NCBI GenBank assembly: GCA_034421995.1
Contig: DAOUJY010000154.1
Span: 13,735-77,734 of the forward strand
Source of the DNA: Bin87 sp034421995
GTDB lineage: Bacteria > Chloroflexota > Dehalococcoidia > Lucifugimonadales > UBA3495
DNA length: 64,000 nt
Reading direction: 5' to 3'
Every line of letters begins with the position of its first letter. The first letter of the stretch is position 1. The notes beneath the pieces are model-generated. The model was not told where the DNA came from and did no database searches. It worked only from the letters and a program-made list of their open reading frames with translations. Of this stretch, positions 33,459-40,797 are shown one piece after another. The translations under genes and the position numbers were made by a program.

Positions 33459-33932
33459 TCAGTTACTCCGAGTGGGCATCAGAACATAGACGGCGAAGGC
33501 GCGGCGGTCTCGGGCCGGCACTTGGAGAAAGCCGAGGATGGCATCCTCGGCCCAATCTATCAGCTGGATAACTTCGGCTTTGGCGAATGTCCAGTCTGGG
33601 TCATAGTCGGCGAGGTGTCGCTGTCTCTGCGTATCAACGAAAACGTGAGCAAAATACTGGATTGTGGCGGGAAAGTCAGAGATGCTCGGATGTTGGCAAC
33701 GCTGTCGGGCGAAGCCGTGTTGCAAAGCCCGGTAGGTTTGGTTCCATGCCGGTCGGCTGCGGTTAGCGCCGGGACCACCAACCAGCAAATCGGCGCAGCA
33801 CAGGGCCAGACAATGGAACAGCGCATAATACGTCGTGCTGACGATGCGGCGCAGGTCGGATTGTCGAGGCCAGCCCCGCGTACTCATTGCTACCATGGCA
33901 CGAGCCGTGGCGATGAAATCAAGGGGATTCAT
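33459..33932 (-). CDS. HEPN-like domain protein
   Basis: The 157-residue helical protein starts MNPLDFIATARAMV and has LRRIVSTTYYALFHCLALCCA, the hallmark of a HEPN-like family. Its frame is open further upstream, but the ATG at 33932 overlaps the preceding gene by 14 bases and gives the family start. The classical R-x4-6-H near the carboxy end is not obvious. It forms a two-gene unit with 33919-34293. Toxin activity is possible but not shown by sequence. Confidence 0.7.
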   Translation of the reverse strand: MNPLDFIATARAMVAMSTRGWPRQSDLRRIVSTTYYALFHCLALCCADLLVGGPGANRSRPAWNQTYRALQHGFARQRCQHPSISDFPATIQYFAHVFVDTQRQRHLADYDPDWTFAKAEVIQLIDWAEDAILGFLQVPARDRRAFAVYVLMPTRSN

Positions 33933-34293
33933 AGACCATGTTGAAAGCAGAGCGTCGTTGCCGTTTTTCGAGCCAAGGCCATTCGGACTTGGCAATCCAC
34001 GAAAAGCTGGGCCACTCCTCAATGTCCAAGTCGAGCAGCTTTTCACGAACGCGCCCTATCAGTTCGCCCGTCCAACGGACTTCCAGGTTTTTCTGGTCGC
34101 CGTCGAAGACGACGAGGATGCGGAGGTAGAGTTCGCCGGTGGCGTGGGGGCCCCATTCGTCGTAGGTGGGGATTACCACGATGGGGCTGAAGACGAACTC
34201 GTCTTCGGTGAACCGCTCGTCCAGGAACTTGCGGACAATGGCGATGACTTTTTCGTCCCGTTCGGGATTTATCCTGGGGTCTCTGTTCTTCAT
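33919..34293 (-). CDS. Partner of the HEPN-like protein, unknown family
   Basis: The 124-residue protein has an early helix DEKVIAIVRKFLDER, then a beta-rich centre (VFSPIVVIPTYDEWG, GELYLRILVVFDGD) and the tail IAKSEWPWLEKRQRR. I do not recognise a named family. Its gene overlaps the HEPN-like gene by 14 bases, a coupling typical of toxin-antitoxin and adaptor pairs. The unit sits between DUF58 and DUF4129 genes that normally belong together, which suggests insertion as a cassette. Confidence 0.6.
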   Translation of the reverse strand: MKNRDPRINPERDEKVIAIVRKFLDERFTEDEFVFSPIVVIPTYDEWGPHATGELYLRILVVFDGDQKNLEVRWTGELIGRVREKLLDLDIEEWPSFSWIAKSEWPWLEKRQRRSAFNMVYESP

Positions 34294-34329
34294 AGCCGCA
34301 TCTCCCCCGATTGAATACCGGCATATATG

Positions 34330-35601
34330 TTACACCTGCTCGGGTTCCGGTTCGGCCTCGGGGTCGCGCAGCCAATCGTCGCGCCAGGTTTCTTCCAATC
34401 CGGCCAGGCTGGCGCCGGCGAGAAACACGGGCACTTCCGGCGGTAGCTCCGCAGCGGCCGGGCCGGGCGTTGCGTCCCCGGCGTAGAAAATCACCACCCG
34501 ATGGCCCCGCTGCTTGATCTCCTCGGCTTCCTGCACCACGGCCCGGGTCAGGATGGCGGTAACCAGCACGACGGTGGCGCCAGTGGCCAGAGTGTCGGTT
34601 TCAGTCCGCAGCACCGCCGATAGTTCCGCCACCCAGAAGGGGCCGGCCATGGCCAGGGACTCCAGGACGGCTTCCAGCTGGAGACTGCCGCCGCCGGAAG
34701 GCACCGACATCCATTTGCTGGAGTACGAGGCCACCGCGTTGCTCACCAATCCGAAGGTGAAACCCTCCCGCTCCGCGAACTCCGCCACCGACGCGGCGAC
34801 CGTCACCGCCCGCTCGAATAACCGCCGGTTGCTGCCCTGCCAGGCGGCGTCGCCGGTGCGAGCATTGAGGGCGATGAGCATATGCCGGGTGGCGGCCGGC
34901 TCAAAAATCCGCGTCTCCAGTTTGCCGTGGCGCGCGGTGGCCTTCCAGTCGATGTGTTTCAGAGGATCGGAAGGGCGATAATCCCGCAAGCCGACGAACC
35001 GGCTGGGGTCGTCCTGGATCAGCCGACGGCCCCGGCTGGCGCCCAGGGGGCGTTCCCATAGCATCATCATCTCCCGCAGGTCAACGATGCGCGGATAGAC
35101 CAGCAGGTACTCCACGGCGGTCACCTGCTGCTCGGTGGCCGTGATGCCGAACATATCGCCGCTGCGCAGGCGTGCCGGCCCGATGCGGTGGTTCCCCCGG
35201 GCCCGGCAACGCACCCGGTAGCGCCACGTGACGCGCTGGTACGGCAACAGCGACGTGGTGATGCGATGGTCCAGTTCCGCCTCCGCGCCCACGCCCCGCT
35301 GGTGCGTTCCGCCGGTTTGCAGGCCGATGGGAAAGGCGTCGGAGATGTCCAGCCAGATCATGGGCAGCAGTTTGCCGTTGTCAACGGTGATGTAGTAGTC
35401 GATAACGTCGCCGATGAAGGCGCGATGCCGCTCCAGGCGACGGGTGTAGGTGAGCCGGCGAAAGGCGTAGCGCGGCCAGTGCTTGCCGGTTATCCAGATG
35501 AGCAGGACCAGGACCCCAACCACAATCAGCAGCAACTGGCTGGCCAGCAGGCCGGCCAGGATGAGCAGTGCGGCGGCGATTACCCACAAGTCGCTGAGCA
35601 T
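34330..35601 (-). CDS. DUF58 domain protein
   Basis: The 423-residue protein has two amino-terminal membrane helices (about 8-40), a beta-sandwich region, and the DUF58 signature near residue 215: PSRFVGLRDYRPSDPLKHIDWKA (split by spacing in the text: FVGLRDYRPSD then LKHIDW). A von Willebrand A-like domain follows. DUF58 proteins work with MoxR ATPases and DUF4129/transglutaminase proteins in assembly of envelope or redox complexes in other bacteria. The DUF4129 gene is downstream on the same strand. The ATG at 35601 fits the membrane-anchor start. Confidence 0.85.
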   Translation of the reverse strand: MLSDLWVIAAALLILAGLLASQLLLIVVGVLVLLIWITGKHWPRYAFRRLTYTRRLERHRAFIGDVIDYYITVDNGKLLPMIWLDISDAFPIGLQTGGTHQRGVGAEAELDHRITTSLLPYQRVTWRYRVRCRARGNHRIGPARLRSGDMFGITATEQQVTAVEYLLVYPRIVDLREMMMLWERPLGASRGRRLIQDDPSRFVGLRDYRPSDPLKHIDWKATARHGKLETRIFEPAATRHMLIALNARTGDAAWQGSNRRLFERAVTVAASVAEFAEREGFTFGLVSNAVASYSSKWMSVPSGGGSLQLEAVLESLAMAGPFWVAELSAVLRTETDTLATGATVVLVTAILTRAVVQEAEEIKQRGHRVVIFYAGDATPGPAAAELPPEVPVFLAGASLAGLEETWRDDWLRDPEAEPEPEQV

Positions 35602-35715
35602 GGCCGCAGGATAACCGATTTACGGCCCGGCGGTCACCCTGGTGGCACCCTGGGCTTGTGCTATGCTTGCCGGCAGCAGCGGGAAATCGCTTCCCAATCT
35701 GAGGAGGCTGGCAAA

Positions 35716-35973
35716 GTGAATCGCTACAAACTGTCTTATGCTATGTATGATCCCAGCAAGAGTACGGAGGATGACAAGTACATGGCCGAAATACCGGCCC
35801 TGCCAGGGTGCCGGGCCTGGGGGGATACCGCCGCCGAAACCCTGTACATCCTGCAAGGCGTGGCCGAGGCGTTTATACAATCCTATCTGGAGCGCGGTCT
35901 GGAATTGCCGGACGGAGTCCAGGCGACACCGGTAGAACCGGGCAAGGTTGATGAGGTAACGGTAATCGCGTGA
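35716..35973 (+). CDS. HicB-like protein without a HicA partner
   Basis: The 85-residue protein has the HicB fold pattern: YKLSYAMYDPS, YMAEIPALPGCRAWGDTAAE and an ERGLELPDG end. The usual DNA-binding tail is not evident. The GTG at 35716 has GGAGG eight bases upstream, which is stronger than any upstream start in the long open frame. No HicA-type double-stranded-RNA-binding toxin is encoded on either side. Orphan HicB-like proteins are common and need not act as antitoxins. Confidence 0.72.
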   Translation: MNRYKLSYAMYDPSKSTEDDKYMAEIPALPGCRAWGDTAAETLYILQGVAEAFIQSYLERGLELPDGVQATPVEPGKVDEVTVIA

Positions 35974-36052
35974 CCTATGCGCCTAGTCATGTTTCATCGT
36001 CCAGTATCCGCTGTGGTATCCTTTCCGGCAGTTGCAGCCGGAGGGGATCACC

Positions 36053-36601
36053 ATGGCGCGAGTTCCTTATGTTTCTCGGGATGAACTGGATGATGCAGGG
36101 CAGACGATTTATGACCGAATACGCGAAGACCGGGGCGCGGCGGAGGTTGGTCTCCAGTTCCGGGCGCTGCTGCACAGTCCGCAGGCTGCCGGCTATCTGA
36201 CCTCGTTGGGGGCCACGCTCCGGTTCCAGTCCGCGATGTCCGATGACCTGAAGGAGTTGGCCATCATCCTGGTGGCGCGGGAATGGGACTCCGGCATCGA
36301 GTGGACGGGCCACGCGGTGGCCGCCGCCAACGCCGGCGTGTCCGCCGCGGCCATCGAGGGCATCCGCACCTGGCAAGCGCCCGGTTGTCTGGGAGGAGAG
36401 CAAGCGGCCATTGCCCGTTTCGTGCAGCAGATGATCCGGGAGAAGGACGTATCCGACGAGAATTTTCAGGCCGTCCACCGGTTCTTGGGAGACCGGGGAG
36501 TGGTTGACCTGACGATGACCGTCGCGTACTACTCCGCCCTGGCGCTGGCCCAAATTTCCCTGCGCCCGGAAATGGGAGACGGCAGAGTTTCCACGCTGTA
36601 A
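36053..36601 (+). CDS. Carboxymuconolactone decarboxylase-like protein without the CxxC/CxxxH site
   Basis: The 182-residue helical protein belongs to the CMD/AhpD family: the core ELAIILVAREWDSGIEWTGH is the segment that in active AhpD holds the Cys-x-x-Cys and His. Here the Cys positions are not Cys, though the His (WTGHAVAA) is kept. So a peroxidase role is unlikely and a decarboxylase-like or structural role is open. GGAGGGG lies before the ATG at 36053; the frame is open to 36032. It precedes a TPR gene by 42 bases. Confidence 0.82.
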   Translation: MARVPYVSRDELDDAGQTIYDRIREDRGAAEVGLQFRALLHSPQAAGYLTSLGATLRFQSAMSDDLKELAIILVAREWDSGIEWTGHAVAAANAGVSAAAIEGIRTWQAPGCLGGEQAAIARFVQQMIREKDVSDENFQAVHRFLGDRGVVDLTMTVAYYSALALAQISLRPEMGDGRVSTL

Positions 36602-36643
36602 TGCCTCTGGGCCGACGCGACAGCGGAGGCAACAGTTGACGAT

Positions 36644-37828
36644 ATGGACGATCCGATAGCGGACCAATTGCTCGGCCGGCTGGCCGGACTGCTGGAGTTC
36701 CACGGCCTCGGCACCGCGACGCTCACGCCTCGCCCGCGCGGCGGGCGTCTGCTGGGCGAACTTGCCGAGGAAGTGTCCGACCTGCTGGAGCGCCTGGCCA
36801 ATGCCGATCCGGGGCTGCCCGAGGGCCGGCGCCCGCGCAGCCTCATCTACGGCAACGGGTGTTTCTCCATCGGGCGGTATGCCGAAGCGCTGGCCGTATA
36901 TCAAGCCCTGATGGGCCGGCGCCCGTCCGACTTCGCGGTCCACTTCAACCTGGGCGTCACCTGCCTGCGACGGCGGATGCCCCGGGAGGCGGCGCGCGCG
37001 TTGTCCCGGGCATTGGAACTGGACGCCCTCTCCGCGCCGGCATACTACCAGCGGGGCAACGCCAGGGACGACCTGGGGGATTCTGCCGGGGCCCTGGAAG
37101 ACTATGCCATGGCAATCAATCTGGATCCCGAGTACCTCCAGGCACACTACAACCGGGGCGTCGTGCTGAACAACCTGGGCCGATACGCGGAGGCGGTGGG
37201 AGCCTTTGACCAGGTGCTGAGCCTGCGGCCCGACATATCCAACGCCTATCTCAACCGGGGCGTGGCGCGCGATGAGTTAGGAGACGCCGCCGGAGCCGTG
37301 GCCGACTACGACGAAGCGCTGCTGTGCAGTCCCGACAACGCCAGCGCCCGGTTCAACAAGGCCAGGATCCTGTTCCGCCTGGGCCGCTACCGGGAGGCCG
37401 CCGCCGACTATACCGCCGCGATCCAGTTGAAACCGGACGACGTGGAAGCCATCAACAATCGCGGCCTGGCCCATGACGCGCTGGGAAACTACGCCGACGC
37501 CATCGCCGACTACGACGCGGCACTGGCCTTGAAACCCGATTTCGCCGAGGTGCTCAGCAACCGGGGCGCGGCCCGGGAGAGCCTGGGCGACGCCGACGCC
37601 GCGCTGGACGACTATCTGGCGGCGCAACAGGCCGAGCCGGGGTTTGCCGCCGCCTACTACAACGCGGCGCGCCTCTACGCCGACCGGGGCGACATCAACA
37701 GTTGCGCCGACCAACTGGCGGAGGCGATACGTTTGCAGCCGGGGCTATATGACGAAGCCGAGTCTGACGAGGCGCTGGCGTGGGTGCTGGATTTGTCAAG
37801 GCTGCGGGACGAGCGGCGGAACCACTAG
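36644..37828 (+). CDS. Tetratricopeptide-repeat protein
   Basis: The 394-residue protein is almost entirely TPRs from residue ~70 onward, with unit hallmarks such as AYYQRGNARDDLGDSAGALE, HYNRGVVLNNLGRYAEAV and NNRGLAHDALGNYADAIADY. About nine to ten repeats are visible. The first 65 residues are a separate short helical part. There is no signal peptide, so it is a cytosolic interaction scaffold. The start at 36644 has a GGAGG box rather far away (about 14 bases). Partner unknown. Confidence 0.88.
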   Translation: MDDPIADQLLGRLAGLLEFHGLGTATLTPRPRGGRLLGELAEEVSDLLERLANADPGLPEGRRPRSLIYGNGCFSIGRYAEALAVYQALMGRRPSDFAVHFNLGVTCLRRRMPREAARALSRALELDALSAPAYYQRGNARDDLGDSAGALEDYAMAINLDPEYLQAHYNRGVVLNNLGRYAEAVGAFDQVLSLRPDISNAYLNRGVARDELGDAAGAVADYDEALLCSPDNASARFNKARILFRLGRYREAAADYTAAIQLKPDDVEAINNRGLAHDALGNYADAIADYDAALALKPDFAEVLSNRGAARESLGDADAALDDYLAAQQAEPGFAAAYYNAARLYADRGDINSCADQLAEAIRLQPGLYDEAESDEALAWVLDLSRLRDERRNH

Positions 37829-37853
37829 GGAAGAGTACCTGAACTGGCGTTCA

Positions 37854-38069
37854 TCAATCACACGAACTAAACAAATCCTTCAACCTGCTTACGACAACCG
37901 CCATCGCCCACCCAACAGCCCCCAGGGCTCCTACGATTCCCAACAGACGGTCTATCGTAAAGTGAGGTACCAAAGCTAGGACTATAACCAGACAACCGAC
38001 TACGCCGACGACGGTAACTACCAATACCATCGTTAAAGCAATGGCTCTCCAAGCATTTCGGAAGAACAT
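37854..38069 (-). CDS. Small two-helix membrane protein
   Basis: The 71-residue product has hydrophobic segments at about 7-33 and 40-62, with charged ends. It starts 6 bases after the next gene's stop, so they look like one transcript. No family is recognised. The coding evidence is moderate: amphipathic codon use and tight spacing, but no strong ribosome site. Confidence 0.5.
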   Translation of the reverse strand: MFFRNAWRAIALTMVLVVTVVGVVGCLVIVLALVPHFTIDRLLGIVGALGAVGWAMAVVVSRLKDLFSSCD

Positions 38070-38075
38070 TTCCGG

Positions 38076-38264
38076 CTAGGTCTTGGCTTTAGTAGTCAGC
38101 ACAAGAACAAAGCCGGAGACGCCGGTAGCCAAGCCGGTTACGCCCAGCAAAGCGGCGCCGGTCAAAGTCATCGGGTACAACTCGAAGATATGATGTCCCA
38201 AGAGGAACACTGCCAAACCTACGGAATATGCGGCCAGCGAGGCCGTGAATATCTTATCCCACAT
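38076..38264 (-). CDS. Small two-helix membrane protein
   Basis: The 62-residue product has two hydrophobic segments (about 6-28 and 31-57). AAGGA lies seven bases before the ATG, a good ribosome site. It is followed closely by the similar-sized membrane gene at 37854-38069. Function unknown; the base composition is lower in GC than its neighbours, which may mean recent acquisition. Confidence 0.55.
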   Translation of the reverse strand: MWDKIFTASLAAYSVGLAVFLLGHHIFELYPMTLTGAALLGVTGLATGVSGFVLVLTTKAKT

Positions 38265-38350
38265 AAGTCCTTCCCCCTTACGCCATTACGACAGGATAAA
38301 TGCGGGAGAGAACGGTTGTCAAAAATGGAACTTCGGACGAACCGGAGCGG

Positions 38351-39103
38351 CTAATTGCCCAATCCCGACGGACGATCCGCTTCACCCTCTTCGTCCGGTG
38401 GGATGACTTCCCGCAGGATGGCTTCTTCGCTGAGCCGGGCGGCTTCGCCGAGTATTTCAGGACGGTCTTCGATCAGCACTTCGTCGTCCAGCGCCGCATC
38501 GGTTTCCGGCCGGTGGTCGGCATGGGTCAGAATGTTGTGCGTGATGACCACCATCGCCAGGGCGGTGACCCCCAGCATCACGGACCAGTCCTCACCGCGC
38601 AGCGTATTCAAGGCCAGCATGGCGCCAAAGCCGAGAAATATGCCGATGGAAGAGCGGAATACTGAACGCCGCGCCAGCAGGACCGCGACAAAGCCCACCA
38701 CGATGCCCACCATGATGTACCAACTGAGATAGGCCAGAGACACGCCGACCAGCACCACCATGCCGTCGCCGCCCTTGAAGCCGGTGAACAGGCTCTTCCA
38801 GTGTCCCGCGATGGCGGCGATGCCGGCCACCAGCCCCCACAGCTCGGGCACTCCGAGCATCCACGCGACCACAACCGCGACAGCGCCTTTGACCGCGTCG
38901 CAGGCGAACACCAGCATCCCGCGCCTTCGGCCCACGTGCCAGAATACGTTGGCGGTGCCGGCCCGCCGGCTGCCGGTGGCAAAGATGTCGATGCCCTTCA
39001 GCCGGGCCACCAGGTAGGCAAAGGGGATGCTGCCCAGCAGGTAACCGACGAGAGCGGCGGCCAGCACACGGGGGATCAGGGAGATTATTTCATCAAGCCA
39101 CAT
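38351..39103 (-). CDS. plsY: Glycerol-3-phosphate acyltransferase, PlsY type
   Basis: PlsY moves acyl groups from acyl-phosphate to glycerol-3-phosphate at the membrane, the first step of phosphatidic acid synthesis. The 250-residue protein has about five membrane helices and family motifs: GSIPFAYLVARLKGIDI, GSRRAGTANVF near 44 (GSGNIGATN in many members), and AGHWKSLFTGFKGGDGM near 100. The last ~65 residues are a polar extension. It is the end of a minus-strand run that includes a methyltransferase and, farther upstream, a Tes-like radical SAM enzyme. Confidence 0.8.
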   Translation of the reverse strand: MWLDEIISLIPRVLAAALVGYLLGSIPFAYLVARLKGIDIFATGSRRAGTANVFWHVGRRRGMLVFACDAVKGAVAVVVAWMLGVPELWGLVAGIAAIAGHWKSLFTGFKGGDGMVVLVGVSLAYLSWYIMVGIVVGFVAVLLARRSVFRSSIGIFLGFGAMLALNTLRGEDWSVMLGVTALAMVVITHNILTHADHRPETDAALDDEVLIEDRPEILGEAARLSEEAILREVIPPDEEGEADRPSGLGN

Positions 39104-39154
39104 GAAACGGCCAAAGGGTCATCGAGTCACAGGATAATAGCACACGGTCGGGGT

Positions 39155-39946
39155 TCAGACCGGGCTTCGGCCTACGTAGAGCCAGTACCCGATCTGTCCA
39201 CCTTTCACCAGACGCTCGACCCGATCCAACAAGTCAGGCGCTGCCGCGGTCAGGTCAACGGCCAGTTTCGTGTCGATTCGCCCCAATGACTGACCCAAAG
39301 CGAGCTTGGCGCGCAGGTCTGCCAGCAGCGTCAGAACCTCCGCCGAAAGGTCTTCCGGTTCCTCGGCGCTGAACTCCGCCTGTTCCAGCAGGTCCCGGTA
39401 GCCATCAGCCGAAAGCGCATCGGTGAGACAGAGCATCATGCCGACCGTTCCGTCCAACTCCGGCGGCAAGCTGCCGGGCGCCACGGTTACGTCGGAAATG
39501 CCGAGGACGCCGCCGGGTTTCAGCAGGCGTCGGCATTCGGCCATGGCGGCAGTCTTGTCGGTGAACAGGCTGATGGCGCACTCGATGAGCACGGCATCAA
39601 ACGCGCCGTTACGGAAGGGCGGCAGCTCCGCATCACCGCGCACGAAATCAACGTTGGCGGGAATGGGCTGCTCCAAGGCGAGTCGCCGGGACGTGGCTGC
39701 CGCGTCCGCGCCCAACTCCAGACCCGTTACCCGACAGCGGAACACCCGGGAAAGGGCCGTGGCGCTGGTCCCCAGGCCGCACGCCAAGTCCAGCACGCGC
39801 CAGCCGGGTTGCAGGCCCATGAACCGGCCCAATCGGTTGGTGGCGCGCCGGCCGCCGGGGTGCAGGCTGTCGCCCAGGATCAGGCGGGCCAGCCCCGATG
39901 AATAGAGGTCGGCGCAGCAGATTTTGGCGGAATAGGTGTTGAGCAT
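39155..39946 (-). CDS. Class I SAM-dependent methyltransferase
   Basis: The 263-residue protein has a Rossmann-type methyltransferase core: VLDLACGLGTSATAL (motif I) near residue 50, VTGLELGADAAATSRRLALE, the acidic end FVRGDAELPPFRNGAFDAVL, and LLKPGGVLGISDV. The amino end 'AKICCADLYSSGLARLILGDS' is a known opening for this subgroup. Substrate is unknown. It lies 51 bases upstream of plsY on the same strand. Confidence 0.86.
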   Translation of the reverse strand: MLNTYSAKICCADLYSSGLARLILGDSLHPGGRRATNRLGRFMGLQPGWRVLDLACGLGTSATALSRVFRCRVTGLELGADAAATSRRLALEQPIPANVDFVRGDAELPPFRNGAFDAVLIECAISLFTDKTAAMAECRRLLKPGGVLGISDVTVAPGSLPPELDGTVGMMLCLTDALSADGYRDLLEQAEFSAEEPEDLSAEVLTLLADLRAKLALGQSLGRIDTKLAVDLTAAAPDLLDRVERLVKGGQIGYWLYVGRSPV

Positions 39947-40111
39947 TATTTTTTACATCGATGTACAGGAGGCTTGGCACAAAAATACAGGCTTGAACCG
40001 ATCTACTGTGCGGCTTGGCCCCAAAACTGTGGGAAATCTGATTTTGCTCGAGACTGCTTTCGAGGCCGTTGCCGATGCACAGTGGTGTTTGGGCGGAATA
40101 ACGGTCTTGGT

Positions 40112-40438
40112 TCACGTTGTGTCGATTTGAAGAATGCGTGTTTCTCCCGGGCTCATAGAGTTGACAGCGTCGTTTATCGCGGTGAGGGCGCGGCTTACGT
40201 GTCGCCGGCGATTTCCGGTGATGATGAGTATAGCGATGCTTCTGCGGGACAGGTTCTGCTGGTAGGGGATCCGCTGGTCTGCGGTGATCAGCAGTTGGTA
40301 TCCGTGGCTTTCAGCTCGGTCCAGGAGTTCGCCGTTGGTGAGGGTGTGCCAACTGAACTGTAGGGCGACGTCCACCTGATGGCCCGGAAGGTTGTTCCTA
40401 AGCAGTCTTGGGACGTTGTTGTCCAGCAGTATCTTCAT
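40112..40438 (-). CDS. DUF5615 PIN-like toxin-type protein (module 1)
   Basis: The 108-residue protein begins MKILLDNNVPRLLRNNLPGH and has LLITADQRIPYQQN, the acidic pair of a PIN-like nuclease fold. DUF5615 proteins commonly pair with DUF433 antitoxins. Its gene overlaps the DUF433 gene by 41 bases. The frame is open upstream to 40558, but the ATG at 40438 is the conserved start. RNase activity is inferred from family only. Confidence 0.84.
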   Translation of the reverse strand: MKILLDNNVPRLLRNNLPGHQVDVALQFSWHTLTNGELLDRAESHGYQLLITADQRIPYQQNLSRRSIAILIITGNRRRHVSRALTAINDAVNSMSPGETRILQIDTT

Positions 40439-40661
40439 CGGCGAAGTGTTTCTCCAGGGATTGGATTTCGTGATCGAGAAGGGCCTCGATCTGTTCCCGA
40501 GTGACGGCCCCGAAGTCGTCGATGAACTCGTCGATGGTTGGACTGTCCTTGAAGGCATTGAAGAGGCTGGCCACGGGCAGCCTGGTGTTCTTGAAGATCC
40601 AGGCTCCGCTCACTTTGTCGGGGTGACGTTCGATGGCGTCACAGCTGTCCCAGTGGCCCAT
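40398..40661 (-). CDS. DUF433 antitoxin-like protein (module 1)
   Basis: The 87-residue protein begins MGHWDSCDAIERHPDKV and has the DUF433 pattern GAWIFKNTRLPVASLFNAFK followed by a short helix-rich tail. DUF433 is a winged-helix-like domain that acts as antitoxin for PIN-like toxins (compare VapB45/VapC45). It is the first gene of a pair with DUF5615. ATG at 40661 chosen because the preceding residues in the frame are outside the family. Confidence 0.83.
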   Translation of the reverse strand: MGHWDSCDAIERHPDKVSGAWIFKNTRLPVASLFNAFKDSPTIDEFIDDFGAVTREQIEALLDHEIQSLEKHFADEDTAGQQRPKTA

Positions 40662-40797
40662 GGTATTGTCTCCTTCGCGGGTGGCACTTTGTGAGGTGAT
40701 TGAGTTTATCACCGGCCGGCTGGAGCGAAGATCCGCGCCTCGAGGCTGGTGTTGGCGCTTGTGGCCAACATCTTTTTGTGCAACGCTTGTACAGGAT

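Noticed and set aside
36053..36601. Peroxidase AhpD annotation for the CMD-like gene.
   Set aside because: Both redox cysteines are missing.
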